Positions 1 through 8,313 are shown, counted from the stretch's first letter. The stretch: DNA of 64,000 bases from Clostridiaceae bacterium (GCA_022641775.1 JALCDS010000004.1:1-64000); one strand, 5' to 3'. The notes: generated by a model from the letters alone, not told the origin. Numbers and translations are program-made.

Positions 1-709
1 CAAACCTGGTAACAGAATCAGAGTTTTTGTTTTGAACGTAAAAGAAACAACCAGATTACCTCAAGTAATCGTTTCTCATGCGCACTCTGAAATCGTAAGA
101 GAACTTTTTGAACTTGAAGTTCCTGAAATTGAAGACGGAATCGTTGAAATCAAATCAATTTCACGTGAAGCCGGATACAGAACAAAAATTGCAGTTTGGT
201 CAAATGATCCTGAAGTTGATTGCGTTGGGGCATGTATCGGACCTAGAGGTTCAAGAATTCAAACTATCGTTTCCGAATTAAAGAACGAAAAAATTGATAT
301 CGTAAGATACTCTGAAGATCCTGTTGAATACATTGTAAACGCTTTATCACCTGCAAGAGTTGTATCAGTTGACATATTGGCAGATGATGAATATTCTCAT
401 GAAGCAATGGTTGTTGTTCCTGACGATCAACTTTCTCTCGCTATCGGTCGTGAAGGTCAAAACGTAAGACTTGCACATAAATTGACAGGCTGGAAAATAG
501 ATATCAAATCTGTTTCTCAAATGGAAAAAGCAGAAGAAGAAAATGCTAAAAATTATACAGAAGAAGACTCTCAAGAAACTGAAGACAAGTTTGATTCAGA
601 AGAAATAAATGAAGAAATAGCAGAAGAAATGAATCAACAAGAATTGGATGAAGAAGATATCGAAAAAGAAGCTCCTTCTGAAGAATCCGAAGAATCTACA
701 GAAGAATAA
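1..709 (+). CDS. nusA: Transcription termination/antitermination factor NusA (3' part)
   Basis: The gene enters from the left edge in the frame starting at base 2, so the N-terminal domain and start codon are outside the window. The visible part holds the end of S1 and two KH domains. KH1 carries GACIGPRGSRIQ and KH2 carries SLAIGREGQNVRLA, both typical RNA-binding loops of NusA. The last 60 or so residues form an acidic Glu/Asp-rich tail instead of the AR repeats of E. coli NusA. NusA binds RNA polymerase and modulates pausing, termination and antitermination. In many bacteria infB follows nusA; here the next gene is tuf, which has its own promoter. Confidence 0.95.
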   Translation, partial: KPGNRIRVFVLNVKETTRLPQVIVSHAHSEIVRELFELEVPEIEDGIVEIKSISREAGYRTKIAVWSNDPEVDCVGACIGPRGSRIQTIVSELKNEKIDIVRYSEDPVEYIVNALSPARVVSVDILADDEYSHEAMVVVPDDQLSLAIGREGQNVRLAHKLTGWKIDIKSVSQMEKAEEENAKNYTEEDSQETEDKFDSEEINEEIAEEMNQQELDEEDIEKEAPSEESEESTEE

Positions 710-713
710 ATTG

Positions 714-783
714 AAGGTATAGATTGAATGTCAGAAAGCATAGATATTCTAAAGCTTTCGGACATTCAATCATCAATACCTTT
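714..783 (+). terminator. Long imperfect hairpin after nusA
   Basis: An arm at about 714-740 pairs with 753-783 over more than 20 positions with a few mismatches; the core pairs GATTGAATGTC with GACATTCAATC. The T-run after it is poor, so termination may be inefficient or factor-dependent, or this may be an RNA-processing site. Confidence 0.6.
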
Positions 784-796
784 ATCACATTTCTTC

Positions 797-825
797 TTGA
801 CAAACAATATTGAGTATCATAATAT
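797..825 (+). promoter_or_regulatory. Promoter of tuf
   Basis: Near-perfect sigma-70 promoter: TTGACA at 797-802, a 17-bp spacer, TAATAT at 820-825. The leader is about 55 nt and has an AAAGGAG ribosome-binding site at about 871-877. A strong promoter suits an abundant translation factor. Confidence 0.9.
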
Positions 826-887
826 AAAAAAGTATATGGCTTAAAACCAAAATAGTATGTAGTATAAAGAAAAAGGAGATTAATCTC

Positions 888-2096
888 ATGGCACGTGAAA
901 AGTACGAAAGAACCAAACCACACGTTAACGTAGGCACAATTGGCCACGTTGACCACGGTAAAACAACATTAACAGCAGCTATTACAGCAACATTGGCTGC
1001 AGCAGGACAAGCAGAATTGAAAAAATTTGATGAAATCGATGCTGCTCCTGAAGAAAAAGCAAGAGGTATTACTATCTCTACCGCTCACGTAGAATATCAA
1101 ACAGCAACAAGACACTATGCGCACGTTGACTGCCCGGGCCACGCTGACTATGTAAAGAACATGATTACAGGTGCAGCTCAAATGGACGGAGCAATCTTGG
1201 TAGTTGCAGCGACTGATGGTGCTATGCCTCAGACTCGTGAACACATTTTGTTAGCAAAACAGGTTGGTGTTCCAAATATCGTTGTATTCTTGAATAAATG
1301 CGATATGGTTGATGATGCTGAATTATTAGATTTAGTAGAAATGGAAGTTAGAGAATTATTAACTTCTTATGAATTTGATGGCGACAACATTCCGTTCATC
1401 AGAGGTTCAGCTTTGAAAGCTTTAGAAGCAGTTCAAGCTAACCCTTCAATCCAAAGAGGTCAAGACCAATGGGTTGATAAGATCTGGGATTTGATGGATG
1501 CAATCGATTCATACTTCCCTGAACCAAAACGTGATTTAGACAAACCATTCTTGATGCCAATTGAAGATATCTTCTCAATTACAGGTCGTGGTACTGTTGC
1601 TACAGGCCGTGTAGAACGTGGTATCGTTAAAGTTGGTGATGATGTTGAATTAGTTGGTTTAGGCGAAACTAAGAAAACTACAGTAACAGGTGTTGAAATG
1701 TTCAGAAAATCTCTTGACCAAGGTCAAGCAGGTGACAACATCGGTGCATTGCTTCGTGGTATTGATAAAACTGACATCGAACGTGGTCAAGTTTTAGCAA
1801 AACCTGGTTCAATTCATCCGCACACTAACTTCACAGCAAACGTTTACGTTTTGACTAAAGAAGAAGGTGGACGTCATACTCCATTCTTCCCTGGATACAG
1901 ACCTCAGTTCTACATCAGAACAACTGATGTAACTGGTTCAATTAAATTTGAAGGTCAAATGGTAATGCCTGGTGATAACGTTGTAATGGAAGTTGAACTT
2001 ATCGCACCGGTTGCTATTGAAGAAGGTATGAGATTCGCTATCAGAGAAGGTGGCCACACAGTTGGTGCCGGCGTTGTTGATAAAATTATCAAATAA
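888..2096 (+). CDS. tuf: Elongation factor Tu
   Basis: A 402-residue protein of normal EF-Tu length. It delivers aminoacyl-tRNA to the ribosomal A site in a GTP-dependent way in the cytoplasm. G1 ([10 protein letters not shown]), G3 (DCPGHADY) and G4 (NKCDMVD) are all present, followed by the two beta-barrel domains ending near [10 protein letters not shown]. The start is fixed by the AAAGGAG site 10 nt upstream. It is monocistronic, with its own strong promoter and a strong terminator, and is separated from the ribosomal protein cluster and from any rpsL-rpsG-fusA group. Confidence 0.98.
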   Translation: MAREKYERTKPHVNVGTIGHVDHGKTTLTAAITATLAAAGQAELKKFDEIDAAPEEKARGITISTAHVEYQTATRHYAHVDCPGHADYVKNMITGAAQMDGAILVVAATDGAMPQTREHILLAKQVGVPNIVVFLNKCDMVDDAELLDLVEMEVRELLTSYEFDGDNIPFIRGSALKALEAVQANPSIQRGQDQWVDKIWDLMDAIDSYFPEPKRDLDKPFLMPIEDIFSITGRGTVATGRVERGIVKVGDDVELVGLGETKKTTVTGVEMFRKSLDQGQAGDNIGALLRGIDKTDIERGQVLAKPGSIHPHTNFTANVYVLTKEEGGRHTPFFPGYRPQFYIRTTDVTGSIKFEGQMVMPGDNVVMEVELIAPVAIEEGMRFAIREGGHTVGAGVVDKIIK

Positions 2097-2118
2097 CAAA
2101 AAACGAATTCACAAACTT

Positions 2119-2154
2119 AAAAAAAGCTTTGAAAGAAATTTCAAAGCTTTTTTG
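2119..2154 (+). terminator. Intrinsic terminator of tuf
   Basis: AAAGCTTTGAAA pairs with TTTCAAAGCTTT around a GAAA tetraloop (2135-2138), followed by a T-run. Confidence 0.9.
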
Positions 2155-2175
2155 TTGCAATAAAATTATTGGCAT

Positions 2176-2208
2176 TAAAAAAGAGACTTTTAAAAAGTCT
2201 CTTTTTTA
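2176..2208 (-). terminator. Bidirectional terminator hairpin
   Basis: AAAAAAGAGACTTTT pairs with AAAAGTCTCTTTTTT. T-runs on both strands allow it to end the minus-strand RHH operon and to back up the tuf terminator. Confidence 0.8.
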
Positions 2209-2282
2209 ATAACCAATTTTTCCCCAGATTTTTTAATTTTCCCTATTTTTTTACCAAATTTTGTACCTGATTGAGCCTTGAC

Positions 2283-2510
2283 CTATTCGTTTTCAGCTTT
2301 CTTTAACGAATCATATTTTGTTTCTTTTGTTTTTTGAAGATACTTAACAAGAGATTGTGCAATTAGTTTTGAGCGTTCTCTGTTTTCTTTATCTAATATA
2401 TCGAAGTATTCTTCAAGTGTTGACATTTGATAGTCTTCCATTTTTCCCCAGTCCTTTTCGTTTTCCCCAATTTTACCTTTGTTTGAAATCAACCTAGCCA
2501 AGCATTGCAT
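2283..2510 (-). CDS. Small RHH-like protein, second of a tandem pair
   Basis: Up to 75 residues. It overlaps the end of the upstream RHH gene by 17 nt if it starts at 2510; internal ATGs at 2441 and 2426 are also possible, and none has a strong ribosome-binding site. The segment KENRERSKLIAQSLVKYL closely parallels NENRTRSELIREALRTYM of the upstream RHH protein, so this looks like a second, degraded or diverged CopG/MetJ-type helix pair. After the TAG stop the same frame stays open for about 28 more codons, encoding a Lys/Gly-rich stretch, which may be a decayed C-terminus. No toxin gene is recognisable. Function unknown. Confidence 0.55.
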   Translation of the reverse strand: MQCLARLISNKGKIGENEKDWGKMEDYQMSTLEEYFDILDKENRERSKLIAQSLVKYLQKTKETKYDSLKKAENE

Positions 2511-2682
2511 CTATCAATTCGGCATTTTTAATAGCCTTTTGAGAGTTACGAACTTGATTTCTATACATATAAGTTCTTAATGCTTCTCTGATTAATTCTG
2601 ATCTTGTTCTGTTTTCATTCCCTGCAACTTGGTCGATTTCTGTTAAAAATCTTTCCGGCATTGAAATAAGTACTCTTGCCAT
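2494..2682 (-). CDS. Ribbon-helix-helix (CopG-family) DNA-binding protein
   Basis: A 62-residue RHH protein: a short strand (MARVLISMPERF), then helices with RTRSELIREALRTYM, the standard RHH dimer core seen in CopG regulators and MazE-type antitoxins. The start at 2682 is fixed by an AAAAGGAG site about 8 nt upstream; the frame stays open further upstream but that extension lacks coding character. It probably binds DNA as a dimer and may autoregulate the pair. It lies just downstream of the HEAT-like gene and overlaps a second RHH-like ORF. An antitoxin role is possible, but no MazF or RelE-like partner is visible. Confidence 0.8.
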   Translation of the reverse strand: MARVLISMPERFLTEIDQVAGNENRTRSELIREALRTYMYRNQVRNSQKAIKNAELIDAMLG

Positions 2683-2810
2683 TGTCGTATCTCCTTTTAA
2701 TTTCCCTGTTGAATTATCCCTTACATTTATATAAAGAAATTTAGGAATGAAAAATTGCGTACGGAGTATATATTTTTTATTAAAAGCTTTACAAAACTTT
2801 ATATAACTCT

Positions 2811-3527
2811 TCAAAACCTCCTTACATAGTAGTTCTTATCAAGTTTAAGTTTTTCTTTTAGGCTTTGTAAATCTGCATCTTGAAAATCTTTTGTAAGAAT
2901 TTTTGCAGCTTTCTCTCTTATTGTATAATCCTCAACCTTAATAACTCTCCGTAATATAGATTTTATATCACTTAATGAAATAAAGTCAACAAATTCATAC
3001 ATAACCTCTAACGCCCAGTATAGCTTGAATATTTCTTTATTGACCTTATATTTACCATCCTGTAGAACAAAAGTTTCAATCTTTTCAACAAGCGCATTTA
3101 TAACTGTAACAAGCTCTTGCGCCAAATTTATACAAAAGGCATGGCTACTTTTGAGATGACATATTGCAGAAATAGTATTTCTACATATATTTCCGTTTAT
3201 ATCCATTGAACTCATCAAAAATACATGTGAATTATTAGAATTTTGAAAATATTTTATGAACTGAGGATTTGCCATAAACTCATTCAATTTGAAAGAAACA
3301 GCTTCTCTAACTTTGCCATCCTGCCCTGTCAAATTATCGACAAGCAATTGAGCTTCACTTTCTGATTTAATCCCTTCAAGCTTCAAAACAGCAACCTGCT
3401 TATTCACCACAGAATTTGAACGAATCAATTCAATCAATTCTGTATGCTTTAAATCTTCATTATAAAGATTCAACGCTGTTTGAAAATTTTCTTCATCAAT
3501 TGTTTTTAAATTTGAATTAAAATTCAT
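2811..3527 (-). CDS. HEAT/armadillo-like helical repeat protein, unknown function
   Basis: A 238-residue protein built of alternating helices, with segments such as VNKQVAVLKLEGI, DGKVREAVSFKLNEFM and YTIREKAAKILTKDF that resemble degenerate HEAT repeats. It has no signal peptide, membrane helix or catalytic motif. It probably acts as a cytoplasmic protein-binding scaffold. It is the first gene of a minus-strand group with the RHH genes; its last codons contain AGGAGG. I do not recognise a named family. Confidence 0.65.
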   Translation of the reverse strand: MNFNSNLKTIDEENFQTALNLYNEDLKHTELIELIRSNSVVNKQVAVLKLEGIKSESEAQLLVDNLTGQDGKVREAVSFKLNEFMANPQFIKYFQNSNNSHVFLMSSMDINGNICRNTISAICHLKSSHAFCINLAQELVTVINALVEKIETFVLQDGKYKVNKEIFKLYWALEVMYEFVDFISLSDIKSILRRVIKVEDYTIREKAAKILTKDFQDADLQSLKEKLKLDKNYYVRRF

Positions 3528-3573
3528 CTGTTTAGTCCTTGTAATTCCAATATAGCATAAAGTATAATGATTT

Positions 3574-3601
3574 TTGAATTTTTAAGAATTTAATATATAA
3601 T
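3574..3601 (+). promoter_or_regulatory. Promoter of the 54-residue small ORF
   Basis: TTGAAT at 3574-3579, a 16-bp spacer, TATAAT at 3596-3601. It sits about 30 nt before the start of the small ORF at 3631. Confidence 0.65.
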
Positions 3602-3630
3602 ACAAGTGAACAAAAATTAAGGACGATATA

Positions 3631-3795
3631 ATGGACGAAATAATGACATTTTTCAAAGGCATATTTTCTACAGATTCATCAATGAAAGTAGGTTTATCCC
3701 AATTCAAAGAAGGTGCAGAAATACAAGCCCCTACCCACAACAAAAAAGAACGTAAAAAAGAAACTAAACTCTCCGATTTGATGAGAGGAATCTAG
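3631..3795 (+). CDS. Small 54-residue protein, unknown
   Basis: A short ORF starting MDEIMTFFKGIF and ending KLSDLMRGI, with a basic middle (NKKERKKETK). It is preceded by a good promoter and an AAGGA site; the context AGGACgATATAATGGACGA is almost the same as that before fixC at 9041. It is convergent with nrdG, and its TAG stop overlaps the nrdG stop in the shared bases CTAG. No family is recognised. The promoter and ribosome-binding site argue that it is real. Confidence 0.6.
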   Translation: MDEIMTFFKGIFSTDSSMKVGLSQFKEGAEIQAPTHNKKERKKETKLSDLMRGI

Positions 3796-4478
3796 CCCCT
3801 GACAAAAACATTTTTTATATATTTTTGAAGGATTTGTTTTATGCAACTGAATTCCTCGTCAGAATACGTATGCATATTAACAAACGATTTGTCATACGTT
3901 TTTGTCGGCAAAAAGCGTTGCAAATAGTAAGTATTGGCATCTTTTATAAGTTGCCCGATTTTTTCAAAATCCGCAATTTCTAGTTGTTCCTTCACAACGG
4001 TCGTTCTAAATTCATAACCAATTTTAGATTGCAAAATCAAGTTGATACTCTCGTGTATTTTTTTTGTATCAATATCAGAATTCGTTATAACCCTATATTT
4101 TTCAATCGGAGCTTTTATATCCATTGCGACATAATCAAGCAGATTATTTTTCAAAAGTTGTTCTAACATAATAGGATTAGTTCCGTTTGTATCAAGTTTT
4201 ACCAAGAATTTTAAATCTTTAATTTTTTTTATAAATTCAGGCAAATCTTTTTGTAGCGTAGGTTCCCCACCCGTAATTACAACTCCGTCAAGTTTCCCTA
4301 TTCTTGTTTGCAAAAACTCAAACAAAACCTCCTCAGAAATTGAAGAGGTTTCATTTGAAAAAAGCTCCGGATTATGACAGTACCCGCATTTGAAATTACA
4401 ACCTTTTGTAAAAACAATAGCACTGATTTTTTTAGGATAATCTAAAAGGGACGTCTTTTGTAATCCGCCTATTTGCAT
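3792..4478 (-). CDS. nrdG: Anaerobic ribonucleotide reductase activating protein
   Basis: A 228-residue radical SAM enzyme that uses a [4Fe-4S] cluster and S-adenosylmethionine to install the glycyl radical on NrdD. The cluster motif is GCNFKCGYCHN with Cys27, Cys31 and Cys34. The GGEPT motif follows (VVITGGEPTL). Its start overlaps the end of nrdD by 10 nt, so the two are translationally coupled and share the B12-responsive leader upstream of nrdD. It is longer than the E. coli protein (about 154 residues), in line with the longer NrdG form found in many anaerobes. Confidence 0.93.
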   Translation of the reverse strand: MQIGGLQKTSLLDYPKKISAIVFTKGCNFKCGYCHNPELFSNETSSISEEVLFEFLQTRIGKLDGVVITGGEPTLQKDLPEFIKKIKDLKFLVKLDTNGTNPIMLEQLLKNNLLDYVAMDIKAPIEKYRVITNSDIDTKKIHESINLILQSKIGYEFRTTVVKEQLEIADFEKIGQLIKDANTYYLQRFLPTKTYDKSFVNMHTYSDEEFSCIKQILQKYIKNVFVRG

Positions 4479-6322
4479 AAGTCAAAAGTTTTCCTTTCGG
4501 TGAATTCAACTTTTTTACCCTTATTCCACTGTGAAACAGGTCTGATATAGCCAACAACTCTTGAATATACTTCACAATCTTTGCCACATTTAGGACATTT
4601 AAAATGTTCACCTGCAACGTAACCATGCTCAGGGCATGTACTGAATGTCGGTGAAAAAGTAAAATACGGTAATTTATAGTTATTACAAATCTTTTTAACA
4701 AGATTTTTCATAGTATCAAGATCGTAGATTCTTTCACCTGCAAAAATGTGGACAACAGTTCCACCTGTATATTTTGTTTGTAAATCGTCTTGATGGTCAA
4801 GCACTTCAAAAATATCATCTGTATAATCAACAGGTAATTGTGTTGAATTTGTAAAATACGTATATTTTTTATTCTTATCCATTTTCGCAAGTCGATATGA
4901 TGTACCTTCACCGGGAGTAGCTTCCAAGTTATAATTATTTCCTGTTTCTTTTTGAAAATCGATGATTTTTGCTCTCATAAAGTCCATAACTTCAAGTGCA
5001 AATTGTTTGCCACGGAAACTACCGATATTATCACCTAAAAAGTTTATACAAGCTTCGTTCATTCCGATAAGTCCGATTGTGGAGAAATGATTTTTCCAAT
5101 ACACCCCAAATCTTGATTTGATATCTCTCAAATAGAATTTTGTATATGGGTATAAGTCTTGTTCTGTATATTTTTCGAGTAGTTTACGTTTAATTTCCAA
5201 ACTTTCTTTAGCAATTTCCATTTTTTCGGACAAAGCTTCAAAAAATTCGGCTTTTGTTTGTGCTCTATCTGCAATTTTCGGCAAATTGATTGTAACAACT
5301 CCAACAGAACCCGTCAGTGGATTTGAGCCAAACAACCCTCCGCCACGATACTCAAGTTCGCGGTTATCAATTCTAAGCCTGCAACACATGCTTCTGGCAT
5401 CCTCCGGTGACATATCAGAATTTATAAAGTTTGAAAAGTATGGGATACCGTATTTTGCAGTCATCTCCCAAAGCCCTTCAATATTTTTATTATCCCAATC
5501 AAAATCTTTTGTAATATTGTATGTTGGGATAGGGAAAGTGAACACTCTGCCAGAATTATCACCTTCCATCATAACTTCGAAAAATGCTTTGTTAATGATA
5601 TCAAGCTCATTTTGGAATTCACCGTAAGTTGCATCTTGAACGTCCCCGCCAATTATTACACCTAAATCTTTGTAATAGCTTGGAACAGTCAAGTCCATTG
5701 TGATATTTGTGAATGGAGTCTGAAAACCTACACGCGTCGGTACATTCATATTAAACACAAATTCTTGAAGGGCCTGTTTAACTTGCTTGAAATCCAATTT
5801 ATCATATCTGATAAACGGGGCAAGAAGCGTATCGAAGTTTGAAAAAGCTTGGGCTCCTGCAGCTTCACCCTGCATTGTGTACATGAAATTAACAATTTGT
5901 CCTAAAGCTGAACGAAAATGTTTTGCAGGTGCCGATTCAATTTTTCCTTTAACACCTTTAAATCCTTCCATCAAAAGGTCTTTCAAATCCCAACCGACAC
6001 AATACACAGATATAATATTCAAATCGTGGATATGAATATCACCGTTTACATGGGCATTTTTGATATTTACAGGGTAAATTTTGTTCAACCAGTAATTTTT
6101 ACTGATTTCTGATGCTATGTAATTATTCAACCCTTGAATTGAATAAGACATGTTTGAATTTTCATTAACCTTCCAATCAAGTTTTTTCAAATAATTATCA
6201 ACCAAATTGATATTTGCTTGAACACCAGAATCTTCAGGTTTTGTACCGTTAATTACCGACAACGGTAAAGTCATGCCAATTTTTGAAAGTTCTTCTTCTT
6301 TTTTTGTTAAAATACTATCCAT
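4469..6322 (-). CDS. nrdD: Anaerobic (class III) ribonucleoside-triphosphate reductase
   Basis: A 617-residue glycyl-radical enzyme that makes deoxyribonucleotides without oxygen and without B12. The C-terminus carries the radical site RVVGYIRP (Gly591) after a zinc-binding group Cys563, Cys576, Cys579 and Cys583. The HIHD motif (NGDIHIHDLN) is also typical. ATG at 6322 is chosen because AGGAG lies 7 nt upstream (6334-6330); the frame is open to 6367 but that part is the structured leader. It is the first gene of the nrdDG operon. Expression is predicted to be controlled by a cobalamin riboswitch in the leader. Confidence 0.96.
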   Translation of the reverse strand: MDSILTKKEEELSKIGMTLPLSVINGTKPEDSGVQANINLVDNYLKKLDWKVNENSNMSYSIQGLNNYIASEISKNYWLNKIYPVNIKNAHVNGDIHIHDLNIISVYCVGWDLKDLLMEGFKGVKGKIESAPAKHFRSALGQIVNFMYTMQGEAAGAQAFSNFDTLLAPFIRYDKLDFKQVKQALQEFVFNMNVPTRVGFQTPFTNITMDLTVPSYYKDLGVIIGGDVQDATYGEFQNELDIINKAFFEVMMEGDNSGRVFTFPIPTYNITKDFDWDNKNIEGLWEMTAKYGIPYFSNFINSDMSPEDARSMCCRLRIDNRELEYRGGGLFGSNPLTGSVGVVTINLPKIADRAQTKAEFFEALSEKMEIAKESLEIKRKLLEKYTEQDLYPYTKFYLRDIKSRFGVYWKNHFSTIGLIGMNEACINFLGDNIGSFRGKQFALEVMDFMRAKIIDFQKETGNNYNLEATPGEGTSYRLAKMDKNKKYTYFTNSTQLPVDYTDDIFEVLDHQDDLQTKYTGGTVVHIFAGERIYDLDTMKNLVKKICNNYKLPYFTFSPTFSTCPEHGYVAGEHFKCPKCGKDCEVYSRVVGYIRPVSQWNKGKKVEFTERKTFDLCK

Positions 6323-6329
6323 AAAAAAT

Positions 6330-6427
6330 CTCCTAGTCTCGTAAGTACTACCAACTAAATTAAGCATTCCGACTTTAACGGCTGCGGACCAGTGGGTGAT
6401 TTTCGCACCTCTTTCCTTAAATTAGTT
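6330..6427 (-). ncRNA. Putative class-II-type cobalamin riboswitch in the nrdDG leader
   Basis: Seen in sequence: a closing stem pairs 6427-6416 with 6364-6353 (11 of 12 pairs). Inside it lie GGAAA, a hairpin GGTG/CACC with loop CGAAAAT (6409-6395), then TCCG/CGGA (6388-6368) around CAGCCGTTAAAGT, followed by AATGC. Downstream a hairpin TAGT/ACTA (6350-6334) carries the loop ACTTACGAG, and its 3' arm runs directly into the AGGAG ribosome-binding site (6334-6330). From memory, this order, including the ACGAG loop and the GGAAA and AATGC elements, matches short class-II cobalamin riboswitches. Translational control is inferred. Confidence 0.8.
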
Positions 6428-6432
6428 CTATT

Positions 6433-6461
6433 ATTATAATTCTTATTTAAAATAAAATCAA
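6433..6461 (-). promoter_or_regulatory. Promoter of the riboswitch-nrdDG transcript
   Basis: Read on the minus strand: TTGATT at 6461-6456, a 17-bp spacer, TATAAT at 6438-6433. Transcription would start at about 6426, just where the first aptamer stem begins. Confidence 0.8.
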
Positions 6462-6483
6462 GTATGAAACATGGATTGAGATT

Positions 6484-7038
6484 TTAAACCTTTGGAATAT
6501 TGTGATATTTAAAGGTATTGTTTAGGTATTGAACATTCTTTGTTTCGTAAACTTTAAAATTTATCCTTTTCCCATTCCGCAAATACATTGAAACTTTCAT
6601 TCTTACAGCTGTAGGAAACTTAGCAAACACAATTATTAATGGATTGAAGCCGGTTGTATATGTTGCAATATCAGGATAATTGTACCTTTGATAGTTTATA
6701 CTAATATAATTTTCACAGATAACAACCTTGTCAGCACTAAAAAGCCTGAATGCAGCAGATGCCAATTCCTTTGTCAAAATCAAAATACAAAAGAGAGCTG
6801 CATACCCACACATAGAGCCTGAAAATAAAACCGAAAACTTCAATGCTATACACACAAAAGCCAACGCTATTAAAAACAAACAAGAAAACAGCTCTATACG
6901 ATAGACTTTGTTAAAATCAACTTCTTGCTTTACAAGATTTGGATTAAATTCAGTCCCCTTTTGCGGAGCATCACTTTGTTCCTCATACATTTTTGAAGAA
7001 TCAAAAGTTTTTACTCTTATTTGTTTATTTTCATCCAT
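6484..7038 (-). CDS. Two-TM membrane protein, unknown
   Basis: A 184-residue protein with a hydrophilic N-terminus, two close hydrophobic helices at about residues 48-68 and 72-90, and a cytoplasmic C-terminal beta-rich part (YISINYQRYNYPDIATYT) that resembles a small bacterial PH-like domain. Its ATG at 7038 follows the stop of the HD-GYP gene with no gap, so the two are cotranscribed and probably coupled. I do not recognise a named family. A membrane adaptor for the upstream signalling protein is a guess from context only. Confidence 0.6.
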   Translation of the reverse strand: MDENKQIRVKTFDSSKMYEEQSDAPQKGTEFNPNLVKQEVDFNKVYRIELFSCLFLIALAFVCIALKFSVLFSGSMCGYAALFCILILTKELASAAFRLFSADKVVICENYISINYQRYNYPDIATYTTGFNPLIIVFAKFPTAVRMKVSMYLRNGKRINFKVYETKNVQYLNNTFKYHNIPKV

Positions 7039-8313
7039 CTATATAGAATTTTCCAATGCCTGAATTACAGCGCCATCCCACTTTGAATTTATTTCTTCTT
7101 TCATAATAGAAATAGCTTTATCTTTGGCCATAGCTTTACGATAAGGTCTGTCTGAGGTCATGGCACAATATGAATCAGCTGCCGCAATAATCCTCGAACC
7201 CAACGGAATTGATTGGCCTTTTAGCCCTTCAGGTTTGCCGGTGCCATCATAACGTTCAGTTTTGTATGTAATATATGGAACAACTTCCGACAAGAAATTA
7301 ATATTCATCAATAATTGAACACCTAAATTTGATTGTTCTTGAATTTTTTTCAAATCTTCAGGTGAAAGTTTGCCATTAGTCGCAAACAATTTTTCAGGGA
7401 TTGCAATTTTACCGATATTCTGCAAAAGTCCTGCATAATAAATCAAATCTGTAGTTTTTTCATTCAAACCGAGAGTTTTACATATTTTTCTTGCAAGTTG
7501 GGCAGTATTCTTAGAATGTGAAACCTTATACTGACCTTTTGTATCAACAGCAAGAGCTAAATTCTCAACAAAATTCTGTTGGTAATCACACAAATCACCA
7601 ATTAAGGCTGTCAATTCTGCTCTTATATGTTGCAAATCGCTTGTATGTGAAAAATCTTCCACAATCAAAACATTAGCTTCATCAATGCGTTTTTGTAGCA
7701 TTATTGATGTTCCTAATAAATCTGCAATACTTTGTACGAGTTCAATAAATTCAGGTTGAATTTCTTTATCTGAAACAAGTTCAATTATTCCGGCTATTTG
7801 AATATTGCTGTGCATCGGAATTGCTGTAATACCCGAATCATATACAACCTCACGAGAATTAAATGCTTTGACTATAGGAGTATCTTCATCTAAATCCAAT
7901 GCTTTTTTCGCATTGTTATCAGTTGCCCCTGCAAGTATCAAATCGTTTTCCGTGTTTTCGTTATTTGTAAATTCATAAGAAAGATAAATTCTGCAATCAC
8001 TTACTTCTACCATCTGTGAAACAGCTTTTGTAATAGATGTATAAATCGCCTGTTCTTCCTTGGAATTAAACGTCAAAACACATAATGTATTATTCAACGA
8101 ATAAATTGAAATCAATTCTTTTAATTGTTGAATCAAGCTTTCTTTTTTATCCTTTTCGTTTTTCCCGATTTTTTGAGCCAAATCTTTTGAAATCAAATTT
8201 TCAGCTACAAAATCACCTAAATTTAATGCAAAAATCTCTTCTAACGGATCAGAGCCAATTAAGGAGTCAGACTGGGAAAATAATGAAACACCGTTTTTCT
8301 CTTCTTTTTTCAT
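7039..8313 (-). CDS. GAF plus degenerate HD-GYP domain protein
   Basis: A 424-residue protein: a helical N-terminus, a GAF-like sensor domain at about residues 60-205, and an HD-GYP domain from about 250 to 424. HD-GYP enzymes hydrolyse cyclic di-GMP using an HD metal site. Here His266 is kept, but the HD pair is Gln-Asn (LLQNIGK, 298-299), the following His is lost (IQEQS), the HH pair is Tyr-Lys, and GYP reads GKP (YDGTGKP). RPYR near residue 389 is kept. It is therefore probably not a phosphodiesterase and may bind ligand or partner proteins. AAGGATAG precedes the ATG. Confidence 0.85.
   Translation of the reverse strand: MKKEEKNGVSLFSQSDSLIGSDPLEEIFALNLGDFVAENLISKDLAQKIGKNEKDKKESLIQQLKELISIYSLNNTLCVLTFNSKEEQAIYTSITKAVSQMVEVSDCRIYLSYEFTNNENTENDLILAGATDNNAKKALDLDEDTPIVKAFNSREVVYDSGITAIPMHSNIQIAGIIELVSDKEIQPEFIELVQSIADLLGTSIMLQKRIDEANVLIVEDFSHTSDLQHIRAELTALIGDLCDYQQNFVENLALAVDTKGQYKVSHSKNTAQLARKICKTLGLNEKTTDLIYYAGLLQNIGKIAIPEKLFATNGKLSPEDLKKIQEQSNLGVQLLMNINFLSEVVPYITYKTERYDGTGKPEGLKGQSIPLGSRIIAAADSYCAMTSDRPYRKAMAKDKAISIMKEEINSKWDGAVIQALENSI

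Noticed and set aside
2211-2285. Amber (TAG) recoding in the second RHH-like ORF
   Set aside because: A single open stretch after one TAG is weak evidence, and TAG is used as a normal stop for nrdG and the 54-residue ORF.
2283-2682. Complete toxin-antitoxin pair
   Set aside because: RHH proteins fit antitoxins, but neither small ORF nor neighbour shows MazF, RelE/ParE, HicA or other toxin features.
2683-2814. N-terminal extension of the RHH gene to 2814
   Set aside because: The AAAAGGAG site fits ATG 2682, and the extension reads as AT-rich leader; the RHH fold starts at MARVLISM.
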